Below, piece by piece: positions 48,194 through 58,527 of a DNA stretch of 64,000 nucleotides. Each line of letters opens with the position of its first letter. The stretch's first letter is position 1. The stretch comes from Rhyzopertha dominica (Eukaryota > Arthropoda > Insecta > Coleoptera > Bostrichidae), in contig QCXZ01000001.1 in NCBI GenBank assembly GCA_025024175.1, forward strand, positions 15,066,001-15,130,000, read 5' to 3'. The position numbers were made by a program, and so were the translations under genes. Under the pieces are notes generated by a model, which saw nothing but the letters and a program-made list of their open reading frames with translations, ran no database searches and had not been told where the DNA came from.

Positions 48194-48196
<3 letters not shown>
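46738..48196. other. No recognisable gene
   Basis: The plus-strand frame at 47472-47729 is hydrophobic at its start (VFYILTSLPVVATVCLTNVM) and could encode a membrane segment, but composition alone explains it. Confidence 0.4.

Positions 48197-48265
<69 letters not shown>
48197..48265. repeat. (TA)n microsatellite, about 69 bp
   Basis: An uninterrupted run of TA dinucleotides. It is likely to be length-variable and to form cruciforms. No coding content. Confidence 0.95.
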
Positions 48266-48267
<2 letters not shown>

Positions 48268-48499
48268 GTTGTTCAATGTACATGTCAAAATTAATTTTCG
48301 GAATCCGACGATTATGAATACCGGGCCTCCTTTATTAACTTCAATAAAAACATATATACGTAAAATTAAATTATGATTATAAAAAAACTGTAAGCATGTA
48401 AAGGGTGTCAATCAGATAATTTGTAGTACTCAGTAGAAAACAGAACTATAATTGGTTGATTAAAAAAAACTTGAAATAATTGAAATAAATGATGAAGTC

Positions 48500-48930
48500 C
48501 GTTTTAACGTTTTATGCTGTCTTCCGGACCCAAGCATTGCCGAGTCTCGAATTTCGCCTCAGGGTTGCGTCTTTGTTCAGCTCATAGGAAAACGATGCTA
48601 TTGCTTCCTTATACGATGCGGTCTGCCGACCCAGCGCTTGGATCACGGGCTTGGATGATAAACACATATACGGCCCAGCCACGGTTGCCGAGTAGCGTAA
48701 ATTTTTCGGCTTAACCCGTAAAAATGTGATTTTGGCTAATTGCTAATTTGATAGTAATGTAAAAAAATACGCTCCAACTGTTTCAAGATATCTGAACATA
48801 ATAAAACAAAATATGCATAAAAATACGAAAAAAAAATAATTTCTTCGATCAAAATTCTGGGTCGGCAGTGCCGACCCTGCCGACCCGGACGAGCCGCCAG
48901 TGGTTCTTGACAGTAGGAGATACTGTGCAC
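48500..48930. other. GC-rich patch of unknown origin
   Basis: Two segments (48520-48715 and 48855-48905) are far richer in GC than their surroundings. The second contains GGGTCGGCAGTGCCGACCC, a near-perfect inverted repeat, followed by TGCCGACCCGGACGAGCC. The first contains CTGCCGACCCAGCGCTTGG, so both share TGCCGACCC. I recognise no protein or RNA family. They may be ends of one transposable element. Confidence 0.4.
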
Positions 48931-49429
48931 AACCGCCTATTCACTCTGTTATCAGTAGGTAATTTGATCTTCTTACTGGTTTCTCTATTGCCTTATATAA
49001 ACAGACTGTTTAGAGAGCGATATACATTAAAGAACTACTAATTAATTTATTTCCTTTTCCATTTTTCTACTAGGTAGATATTTTGTAACTAAAACTGTTA
49101 GATACTTTGTTTTTTTTTTGTTCTGTTTGTTCTGTATTTATTCCTAAACTTATTTCCTTGTTCGCATTTCTTATCATCTTATAGTTTTTATTTCATTCGT
49201 ATTTGTATCTTCTACATTTCTATTTTCTATTGCACATTTATTTCATTTGCCGTTAATATTACAATGAATACGTAAAATGCACATTCGCCAATTTTACAAT
49301 GGCAGAATGTGCATTACTTCACTTCACTTCTTGGACGTTTGACTGCACTTCGCTTAGATAATATATTGCCCATCAACGTAATAAGTAACAACAAGGCTGA
49401 GAGCTTCCTTTCCTACGTTTGAAAGATTG

Positions 49430-50219
49430 CATGATGTCATAACTGGGAGACTGCTTTGTTGGAGGTTGTAGATAACATTTTGTTAGATTTCGATTCTAAT
49501 AAATTAAGTATTTTAAGTTTACTAGACTTTTCTAAAGCATTCGATGTTCTGCATTCATGAATTACTTCTGTCTATACTGCATTATATTTGACGGATAGGG
49601 TACAATCAGTTAAAATAGGAATTCGTTGTTCCGATGCATAAAATGTTGTGCGGGCTGTATCCCAGGGATCAGTTTTTGGTCCACTTTTGTATGCTATATA
49701 CACCTCCGTTCCAAAAAAAACCATTGAGTATACTGTATCACCTCTTATATTATTCCTTCCCAACTGAAAGTGTCGATGCTGCTGCTGAGTGCATTAATTT
49801 TGTTTGAATGGCGTGACGGCTGCTGATATTCAAAGGATTTAGAACTCTTATATTCGATTTGTGTACGGAATACGTAGAAGAAAGCGTGCTTCGCATAAGC
49901 TAGATGGCTTAGCATGAAGGAGAGAAGCATTTACCACTCAGCCTGATTATATAATAAAATAATAAACGACAAAGTACCACCATATTTGTAGCAAAAAATT
50001 AGATACAGGAAGGATGTGCACAACGTTAGTGAGAGGAGTAAAGATACTTTAGATATTCCTCGTCATGAACATGCCTTTTTTATGAGAAGCTTCTCACACG
50101 TTGTAAGTCGTGTTTACAATGCTGCACCGTTGTGTATTAAACGGCTTTCTGGTAATAAGTTTAGGAAATCACTAAAATTGTGGCTTTCTCGTGGCCCTGA
50201 CCTAACGAGGTATCTATAG
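49430..50219 (+). pseudogene. Jockey-like LINE relic with internal deletions
   Basis: Plus-strand translation gives TALLEVVDNILLDFDSNKLS leading to LLDFSKAFD (first catalytic Asp). A deletion then joins YLTDRVQSVKIGIRCSDA, a stop, and VVRAVSQGSVFGPLLYAIYT, the palm block in which G-V-P-Q-G reads A-V-S-Q-G. The YADD region is missing. From about 49990 the C-terminal end is open: ERSKDTLDIPRHEHAFFMRS, then VVSRVYNAAPLCIKRLSGNK and FRKSLKLWLS with a stop at 50217-50219. This is the typical closing block of Jockey/CR1-like ORF2. At least two internal deletions and several stops. Confidence 0.8.
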
Positions 50220-50399
50220 TCTATCTTGATCCTCAACTGCTGTATATTTATTGTATCAATTTTAACGGTCAAGTGGAAAAGCAAAGGCTGCTGTTAAACT
50301 TAGTATGCTGGTGACTGCAAGCATAGAATTCTGCTAATTGTTTAAAAATATGTAGAGCCAATCCACAGTTTTTGTGAAAAGTACTTTGAAACGATATGA

Positions 50400-50832
50400 A
50401 ATACGATTCAGAAACTGCAGTATTTCAATAGGCATAACAAACATCTCTGGATACAAGAGCAGAGGCTCCAACTGAAACTTGGGTATGGCATCTTTGGGTC
50501 AACAGTTCTTGGTCCGCAATTTTTTGATGGGTGCTTCACTAGTGCGTTTTATCTCATTTTCCTATGGAACGAATTCCAAGATATGATGGATTAACTAAAT
50601 TTAGCACACCCTCATAAACCGAAGAAAGTGCGAAATTATTTAAATGTAGTTGTTTCTAATTCCTAGATTAAAAGACACGGGCCAGTTGCATGGTCTCCCT
50701 ATCTTTCGGTTTTTATTTTTTTTATATAGGGAAAATTGCAATCGAAAGTTTTTTAGTGAAGTGATGAAAGAGTGTAATAAAGCCTTACAGAAGCTTTCAT
50801 GCAAATCGACAGGCTTCACTTTATTGTTTTAA
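50400..50832 (+). pseudogene. Mariner/Tc1-superfamily (DDE) transposase relic
   Basis: Plus-strand blocks read QLKLGYGIFGSTVLGPQFFD (the W.G...I.GP.F block), a segment where the H-D-G-A catalytic block should be but is lost or deleted, then HKPKKVRNYLNV, RHGPVAWSPYLSV and FIFFI*GKLQSKVF. The last two match R-x-G-x-V-x-W-P-P-R-S-P-D-L...DFFLWG.LK..VY of insect DDE_3 transposases. In this copy S-P-D-L has become Y-L-S-V, so the second catalytic Asp block is damaged too. A TAG interrupts at 50665-50667. The N-terminal helix-turn-helix is not recognised upstream. It sits between a LINE C-terminus and the second hammerhead repeat. Confidence 0.65.
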
Positions 50833-50873
50833 ACAGTATAATATATATTTTTGAACATTATTTATAATTAAAA

Positions 50874-51110
50874 TGCATGTCTATGCTGTGCTGTCTGCAC
50901 CGCAACCAACTGCATATAGATCTATTTCGCTATCATTATAGCTCATCAGTGCAGTTTAGGTCTAGTGCAGACAGCACGGCATAGAACTGGTTTTGCATAT
51001 ATGGCTTGGTATAAGTATAAGTATATAAGTAAGAAATTAGATGGCATCTGTCAGCATTACACTAACATGATCACAAAGCCATGTAGTTGCCATAATTGGA
51101 TTTACTTCCT
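50874..51110 (-). repeat. Hammerhead-bearing dispersed repeat, copy 2 (about 237 bp)
   Basis: Second copy of the repeat at 2561-2801, in the same orientation. The outer stem pairs 50880-50900 with 50965-50985 (20 Watson-Crick pairs and one pair that is G-U in plus-strand RNA), and the loop is again exactly 64 nt. The left end matches copy 1 from TGCATGTCTATGC. The right end fades after TTTACTTCCT. A TATAAGTATAAGTATATAAG run replaces part of the middle. Flanks of the two copies are unrelated, so these are independent insertions of one unit of about 240 bp rather than a segmental duplication. Confidence 0.85.
50908..50956 (-). ncRNA. Hammerhead ribozyme motif, copy 2
   Basis: Minus-strand order: AACTGCA (50956-50950), CTGATGA (50949-50943), stem II GCTAT-AATG-ATAGC (50942-50929), GAAA (50928-50925), palindromic stem III ATAGATCTAT (50925-50916), A at 50915 and TGCAGTT (50914-50908). 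The core is complete; H17 is A here, which is allowed, against C in copy 1. Predicted cleavage is between 50915 and 50914. Stem II differs from copy 1 by a G-C to A-T swap at one pair, with both partners changed, so pairing is kept. The outer 21-bp stem lengthens stem I as in copy 1. Confidence 0.8.
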
Positions 51111-53768
51111 AAAGGAAGTGACCTGTAGCCCGTGTGTCTTGTTTTGGTTTTTAAACATGCAACAAACGCATTAGTACTTCGTTAGTTTTTACATAAATAA
51201 AATTAAATCAATTAAAGAGAAGCTTTTGAAAAATTTCAAACCAACATATTTTATTTTTCCATGGTTAACTAGATTAAATTCAGAATATAACAGAAGAAGG
51301 CCATAATTTTTACATTTTTAAGTAATCATATATACTTATTTTCAAATTGAATGACATTATTTAACTGGGGAGATCATTTTTTNTATTATACTTTTGCAAA
51401 ATTAAAAATATTTCTTGATCTTAAAAACAAATCTAAAAGGTGCCCTAAATTAGGCTCACAAAATTGCAAATCTTTCCTTTTTTAACCTTACTTCTATCTC
51501 ATCTAGTTTCCGAGGTCCCCATGCTAAACATCCAAAAAAACTCACCCTGTATAATCCGGAGCCCATGTAAATGAATCTCTTGTGTTTTCTTGCCCAGAAT
51601 CATCATTTTTGCCCTGTAGCAGAGGTAAGAATCTGGATTAAAGCGGGGTAATTTTAGAATAAACAACTCAACTAAGAAAGAGATATAATTAAAAGGGGGT
51701 GTCAGGTTTACTGCTATAGCAACGGCCCACGCGAAATCCGTTAAAGTTGTAATCCAGTAATGTGGCATGGCCTACTAACAAAAGCCTAATCACGTATAAA
51801 AACGACCATCCGCATTGAGCAAATGCATAATAAAGCGAAGATCGGAAACAGATAAGAGCACGTCAAACCGTAAATGTCGCCTGCATAAAGGGCAAATTGT
51901 GAAAAACTTCCCCCTGTTCATGGGTCTATTGTTAGTGCAGTCGCGTTTGTGGCCACACGGTAACATGACCTAATCCTATTTGTTATGTGTTTTGTATTTT
52001 GAGTGGTGACCAATAAATATTTATTTGTACAGGGATGTAAGTAAAATATTCACGTATGTTTTTTATGTGCGTTAAACAACCGCCACGGGGACGGAACGGT
52101 CTATTAATCTGCTATTCAGTAGAGGTATCCAAGCTCTACCACATTTGATGCAATTATGTCTCATTTTTCGACTGGAACGGCGTGTCCACGGCCTGTGAAT
52201 GGCGTTTTTAGGGTCGGTGTTGTACTGTTCTTGAATGCACTAGTATCCACTAGTTAATTCATGTTATTGTTAATTTTGGGAATTTTAGTATTAAAGTCAT
52301 AGTTAACGTTTAATTATTTTATACATAAGGATACTTATACATATGACCAAAGAAAACTTCACTATAGGCAAAATAACTGAAGCATAAATTAAACAACCAA
52401 TGCCAATGCAACTCTATCGTGTTCTTCAGAAGCATATATTATATTTCCTGAAGAGGAACAGGAAATAAGTTCGCTTAATTTTAACCAGACTTTCAAATCC
52501 GCAGTCAATATTACAAATATTTTGAGATGGTATGCTTTATCCAAGGTTTTCAGGTTTAAACGTTACTTTTATTTGCTTACACGTTCAACAGAATTATTTG
52601 TAAGTTACAACAAAAATTGTCAATTATATAATTATTACACCTAAATTATGAAGTAATATAATGTACGAAAACTCTATTTTTAATAAAAAAAAAACAAAAA
52701 TAAAGCAACATCGACAATGATCAAGAAACCACCTGTTACACTCTTAGTATGAAATTGCATCAGATTAGGAAAACAAACTTCTAGGTCAAACTAAAATTTT
52801 TAATGTTTTTTGCAGAGGCGCTATTAAGTGCGCCCATCTATATTGCTGCAAATATCAACTATAAATTTATAAACAAGCCATCGCACTAAGCAAATGCTTT
52901 TTCTTGCAAGGTGAAAGTGACATCCTTTTAGTACTTAATAACTTGAATAACTCAAATGCTGGGGCAGTGATGACAATAATTCTAATATTCTGCTAAAAAA
53001 ACACACAAGCAATAGTAATTCATTTACCTCAGAGAATAAATTTAGCTTTTTAACACTATAATTGATTGAGTAGAAAACAAAATAAATCAGTTTTTTCTAG
53101 TATTTTTGAGACAATAGAACTAGCATAATTAAACAAGTAGCTTTTATTATCTTCTAACAACTAAATATGTCATTGTCTGCATGGCATTACAAAAACTCTT
53201 CGGCACGATTTTTTTTAAAGTTTTTAAGTGAATAGGTTCAACCATAGACAAAACGATTGCGTTATCTGTTAATTTTACAAAAGCTTTTGACTAAACAGCA
53301 TTTTGAAACAGTTTGTTTGGTGTTTAAATATAAAGCTATATCATGAATTCAAAAGATAACCACACCAGAACATTTAATTCCACAGATACTCTTAAGTACA
53401 AATCTGCTTTATGACAGAGTCTTAACTACAACTGTAAATTTGTCAATAAATCACCAAAGAAGCCCAAATGTTCTTCAAATGTCATATTTTGTACAATCAT
53501 TTTTTCATGTAATATTCTGCTTTGTTGAATGCAAATTAATTCCAGTTTTGACGAATGCAATTTAAAATTTGAAAAAATACATTACTAGTTAATTAATTCG
53601 TACTGGATAGATCTAAGAGCCATCAACGAACCCGATCCGTTGAGCCTCTCTCAAGCTATGGGTGTGACAGACATGACAGACATCAGACTGACAAAGTGCG
53701 GACAATAGCGCTTTTTCTTAATAAATGAAGTGAAGAATACTCTAAAAAGTGAGTCATAACTTCATAAC
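51111..53768. other. No recognisable gene; one transposon-end-like motif
   Basis: AT-rich. CACCCTGTATA at 51543-51553 is preceded by AAAAAAACT, the reverse complement of a TACAGGGTGAGTTTTTT end often seen on insect DNA transposons. A GC-richer patch at 52080-52230 has no recognisable content. Confidence 0.4.
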
Positions 53769-54232
53769 TAGTGCTGGGAAAAGTATCGATAGCTTCGGCA
53801 GTATCGAGTATCGATACCACATTGTCGTGGTATCGAAGTATCGAAAGTATTCAAAAGTATCGAAGTATAGAAAGTGTTTAAAAGTATCGAAGTATCGAAA
53901 GTATTCAAAAGTATCGAAGTATCGAAAGTACTCAAAAGTATCGAAGTATCGAAAGTATCGTAAGTATTCAAAGTATCGAAAGTATTCAAAATTATCTCAA
54001 GTATCGAAAATATTCAAAAGTATCAAGGTATCGAAAGTATCGAAGTATCGAAAGCAAGATTTGCCAAAAAGGAACAACTGTTTNTTCTGAACGCGTTTTT
54101 AGCACGGGTGGGAATGTTGTAACTGATTTATGTGCATCGTTGGCGGCAGATCATGCTGAACAGTTAATTACTCTAGCAATGAACAAAAAAATTGTATCAA
54201 TTATGTTTCCTGTAAACCAGTTAAAATTTTGA
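53769..54232 (+). mobile_element. hAT transposon remnant: 5' end, minisatellite, transposase C-terminus
   Basis: The left end TAGTGCTGGGAAAAGTATCG resembles hAT terminal repeats (TAGTG.TGGG). It is preceded by TTCATAAC, which could be the 8-bp target duplication. A 230-bp array of TATCGAAG units follows. From about 54080 the frame reads SERVFSTGGNVVTDLCASLA and then ADHAEQLITLAMNKKIVSIM to a TGA at 54230-54232. This is the hAT C-terminal dimerisation domain (SERVFS..G..V...R..L....EQL..L..N), with the usual Arg replaced by Cys. The BED zinc finger and the DDE core are missing. A matching 3' terminal repeat was not found. Confidence 0.75.
53830..54055. repeat. TATCGAAG minisatellite inside the hAT remnant
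   Basis: About 230 bases of imperfect units built from AAGTATCGAAGTATCGAAAG and AGTATTCAAAAG. Because the unit has no stop in one plus-strand frame it gives an artefactual K-Y-R-K-Y-S-K protein. The units look like an expansion of the TATCGATA-rich subterminal sequence at 53780-53820. Confidence 0.85.
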
Positions 54233-57200
54233 TTAGTAAGATTTTTTGGTTGCGTTTTCCACTACAACATCAAAAATTGCTTTGGTCAAAACCCTTTCTT
54301 CCCTCTTTTCTTCTTCAAATGTCTTTCGGTTGAAAAATGAAGAAGAATACACTGTGTAACGACACTACTAATATGTTACAGTTTAACTGACAATTCGTCA
54401 GTTAATATTACGTGTATTAATAATTTACACAGTAAAGCAACTTTCAGGTAAATTCGTCTTTATTTTGTTCCTTTAATAGTAACAATTTATCTGATATTAA
54501 ATCTGTCTTTCTACAAAATTAACATTCTGCGTTCTATTATTGATTAATATATTAAAAACATAAAACAGTTTAGATGATCTAACTTGGTTACCAAAATGCA
54601 CAAAACTAATTCACATTCCATCGAATGTATGTACATATGGTGAGAACTTACATAGGTAAGAGAAGAAACTCAATATAAAAGTTTAATATGTTGTTTTAAC
54701 ATTAACTCACATTCTTATAATATAGATATTTGCACAAGTTAGTGATTATGTATGTAATTGCATGTGTAACCAGCTAGTAAAAGAATTTAAATCATGGGTC
54801 CTCTCGATCGTCATCTAGAAAGGGTTCGAACTCTTTTAGGGAACATTTCCTGAAATATATCCGTAGGAACTTTTAGTGCTATTTTGACCTAACGAGCTCC
54901 CGTTCCGAAATCTTTAAATGCTATTCGGGATACGTTATGTAATAAGACCAATTGTAGCACAGGTGAGTCCTATAATGAACCGCACATTTAGATGGAAAAT
55001 TGTAATGTCCATTGTAACTATTATGAAGATTTTTATAAAAATCTCCACTTGTGTTAGTCCGTTGTTGAGATACTTAATTACTCAGTCTACTATTGCATTT
55101 TAAAATTACTAAAAGAACAGGTATATTTCTAAAAACAATTTTCAACACATTAATTTCTTGTCACCGGTTGAGAGACATTTCTTTTCTGTTATTTAGAGCA
55201 CTTCCTTAACTTTTTAACACTTACCAGTTGATAGTCCTGCATGAAGAGGCCATCTAACTGAAACAAAGGCTAGTAATGTCCGTACTACGTAGCTTAGTGG
55301 CAGCTTATATCAGGTTTATGCGCGTATTGTTGTGTGCAAGCGGTGTAGGGTTGTGGCTTTGTATTTTTGGTGCTCCTTTTGCCATGTCATGACAAAGCTG
55401 TCTGCGGAACTTCATACTACGTCGAGTATCAGATAACCTATTATACAATAATTTCAGCATCAGCTCACGTACCTATCAGCGCCATGTGAGCACCCCTGTC
55501 TTGTTTGTCCCATTTCGTCGGATACAGTAGGTAGCTTTATTTCGGTTTAAAAAAAGTAAGTCTTCTGAATTGGAATAAAATAAGTCAAACCATAGTAAGT
55601 GCTAGTGGATAAGTAATATAATAATTATAAGTAATAAGAACTCGCGCCTGTTGACTGTAGACACGGGATCCTTTAGTCAGTTTAATAACCTGGCCATATC
55701 TTTTAATTAATACATGTTTGTTTTAAACTAGATCTATATCTACGAGTGTGAAGACACCCGGCAAGATCGCTACATTAAATAGTTTTCTTTGTTTTATTTT
55801 TCCTTAACCAGGTTTCATGAGCATAACTGACATGATCAACGTTAATCAGCATCTTATTGTATAATGATGGCCTCAGTTCAACGAGTACTTAATTAACTCA
55901 TTATTTTATAACTTAATTACACTGCATTCTTTATGTTCTGACAATGTAGCGAACAAGCAGCGTTTTTGCAATCTATAGATTGCTAATTATTATCTGAAGC
56001 GGTTAAATGTTTACCGAAAGGGTGTGTATCAAAATTGCAGTGCCATTAGCCACATATTAATACATCTGGCGTATTTCTATGTATCAGTAATTATAATTAC
56101 ACAGCGTTACAGTTAATGGCAGCTTTTCCAGTGGCTAGTTACTAAACGTTCACATAATCATCGTCGATAGTATTTACTCAAAGGGGTTTGACTTTATCAA
56201 GCTGAGAAAAATATGATAATCAATTATAGGTAATTTTATATACTGGACGCCGACTTGTTACAGACGATGAAGCTTGGCATTCGGAGCCTTACAAGAAAAA
56301 GTTCGTTATTTTCTTTGAACTGATTTTGTTTAACCTCGAGATCCTTCTTTCACTAATTAGCAGAACTAAAATAATACACGAAATTTAATAAATGTCACTT
56401 TTAAATATTCCATCTTAGAAGATGAAAACGTTTTTTCCTCGTAAATTCGGAACTAAGTGATTTGGTATTGAAAGCAAACTGCTTCATTTATAAATGTAAC
56501 AGAAAAATGTATCCATAATTTAGACTATACCTACAAACGTTAAAATCTTCGGTCAAAATGATTTGATAATTTTATCTGTAATTTCATGCAATTATTGAGA
56601 CATTTGTTAGTTTAAACCAATAAAACATATTGATTTAAACATTCTTATTTTGATCAGAAAATTCACTTTGATATATTCAAGAGAGCTTCTATAGCTAAAT
56701 TCTGCCTTTTAATACTCAATGAATACTTATAGGTAATAAAGTGTGACACTAGCGGTATAGTAAATATTAGATTGGATCAAAAAAATGTAAAAAGCATTTC
56801 ACGCCTCAAGCTAGTATTTTGTGATTTCGTCTTTAACATTATCAGTTACGAAGTGTTTGATTACATCTTTCGACTTAAATAATTAAAATACAGTAAAATG
56901 TCTAGTTCAGTGAAATAGTTATCAGCAGAAAATAGTTGCTAAATAATATACAAAAATAATCTCAATGGGAAAAACTGGAAAGGGCTAGTGTTGACCGTGA
57001 ACTATACAAATAATTAAGTAAAATACAACAAGGGTTATTAGATACATCAAATACAAATTCTGTCAGTTACAAGTATACGGANATACAGTCATCTACAAAA
57101 CTCTTCATATACAGAGTTCGGCAACAGATACTGCATAATGCAGAAATTACACAGATGTTGTTTTATTTACTAGATTGCGCGGGGCATGACTGCGCTGATG

Positions 57201-57307
57201 GTATATACCTGGTACAATCCGGAGTAACTTCAAGGGATTGTTAACCCGGAAGCACGATTGCGCCGACGGTAAATGTAATCCCCAAAAGCAGAATACAATA
57301 AGGATCT
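54233..57307. other. No recognisable gene
   Basis: AT-rich sequence. At 57170-57280 two GATTGCGC..G lines, roughly 85 bases apart, suggest a small internal duplication. No RT, transposase or RNA gene seen. Confidence 0.4.
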
Positions 57308-58010
57308 TACAGGGTGACTCAAAATGGATTGCATATTTCAAAACAAGAGAACATTATAATCTTTCATTATATTTTTATGTAATTATGACCAAATTAAAGA
57401 ATGAAATGTGGAAAACATATGTAAAAACTGACGTTATCAAGATATCTTCCATCTGGGAGTTGGCATTACCTCCAAGCGAAACCTTAAATATGCGAAAACA
57501 CTTTGAGGCATATCATATCCAATTGTTGCAATTTTTCTCGTAAGTTGATACAGGTTTGCGGTAGGATCCACCTAAACACGATGTTTCAGATATCCCTACA
57601 GGAAAAAGCTAGGTGTAACCAGGTCAGGACTCCGCGGTGGCCTTTTAATGTCACCTCTACGCGAAATAGATCGATTTGGAAACGATTCTCTAATTGCCTC
57701 TATGCTGTTAGACTTCTGGCACTATCTTGCTGGAACCAAGTTGCTTAGTATTAGGTTACCTAAAAGAAAAATACGAACCAATAATGCCCGTTGAAGAAAT
57801 TTCAAAATGCTGTCGATGTTTGCCGGCAGGCTTAGAATTCAGGGTAGAATCACTCCCCTCGAATTTCTGAACCTAATTTTTTGTTGAATTGCTACTTGGC
57901 GCTTGGTTCTGTCATGAAGCCCATATTGAATTCGAAACTGCACACACAAAAGGTATCTTGGTCTCCCAAAAACTGCTCCATTGCAAATGACACATTCCGT
58001 GCTCAATACT
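57308..58010 (-). pseudogene. Mariner-superfamily DDE transposase relic with one terminal repeat
   Basis: Minus-strand order: FRIQYGLHDRTKRQVAIQQ (helix-turn-helix, near 57940-57880), a shift to DSTLNSKPAGKHRQ (the ETGS....PG.PR linker), a large deletion, then WFQQDSARSLTA (57738-57703; the D of QQDGA.AHTA is present). Another shift leads to EAIRESFPNRSISRRGDIKR and PPRSPDL (57634-57620) and on to GYLKHRV and VDPTANLYQLTRKI. These are the blocks of insect DDE_3-type transposases. The element ends at 57308 in TACAGGGTGACTC, read outward-in, a typical terminal repeat. The other end was not found. It is a different subfamily from the relic at 50.4 kb. Several stops and frame changes make it inactive. 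Confidence 0.75.
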
Positions 58011-58527
58011 TACCAACGCATGATGGCTAGCCACTCCGTCGTAATTATATATCGTGTTATTAGAAAAACAATTATGTAGCCTTTATTTAAAATATGTTAT
58101 TCCTAGAACTATTTTGCAGAGCAATATTCAAGTGTACTAGGCTGGAGTGGTTATCAGTAGGTACTTCGGAGACATTAGTTTGTGTAGTGTAAAGATGGAG
58201 AAGATGTTTAGTGAACATAACAACATCCTTGTGCTTAATGAAAATTTCGGAATTGTGGAAATACTGAAAAGGTCCTAAGATGAAAATGTACAAATAAAAA
58301 GTGTCCTTCCAAGATGTATACCAACGAATCAGTGTCTGTCATTTTGGATAAGTACCTACATAATTAGTTCACAGCAATATTTTTATAAAATGTAAAAAAA
58401 TACATTGATAAATGGTAGTATCCCGAACACTCCAATAATGCAAATAATTTATCAATATTCTATTACGCGCGTGTGCGCTGTCTCCACATAAATAGTAGAC
58501 CAAAACCATACTGTATTCTAAGGGATA
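58011..58527. other. No feature recognised
   Basis: Spacer between two transposase relics. The minus-strand frame 58369-58815 is the opposite strand of the MULE relic. Confidence 0.4.

Noticed and set aside
53749..54090. A 113-codon plus-strand frame with repeated K-Y-R-K-Y-S-K
   Set aside because: It is the translation of the TATCGAAG minisatellite, not a gene.
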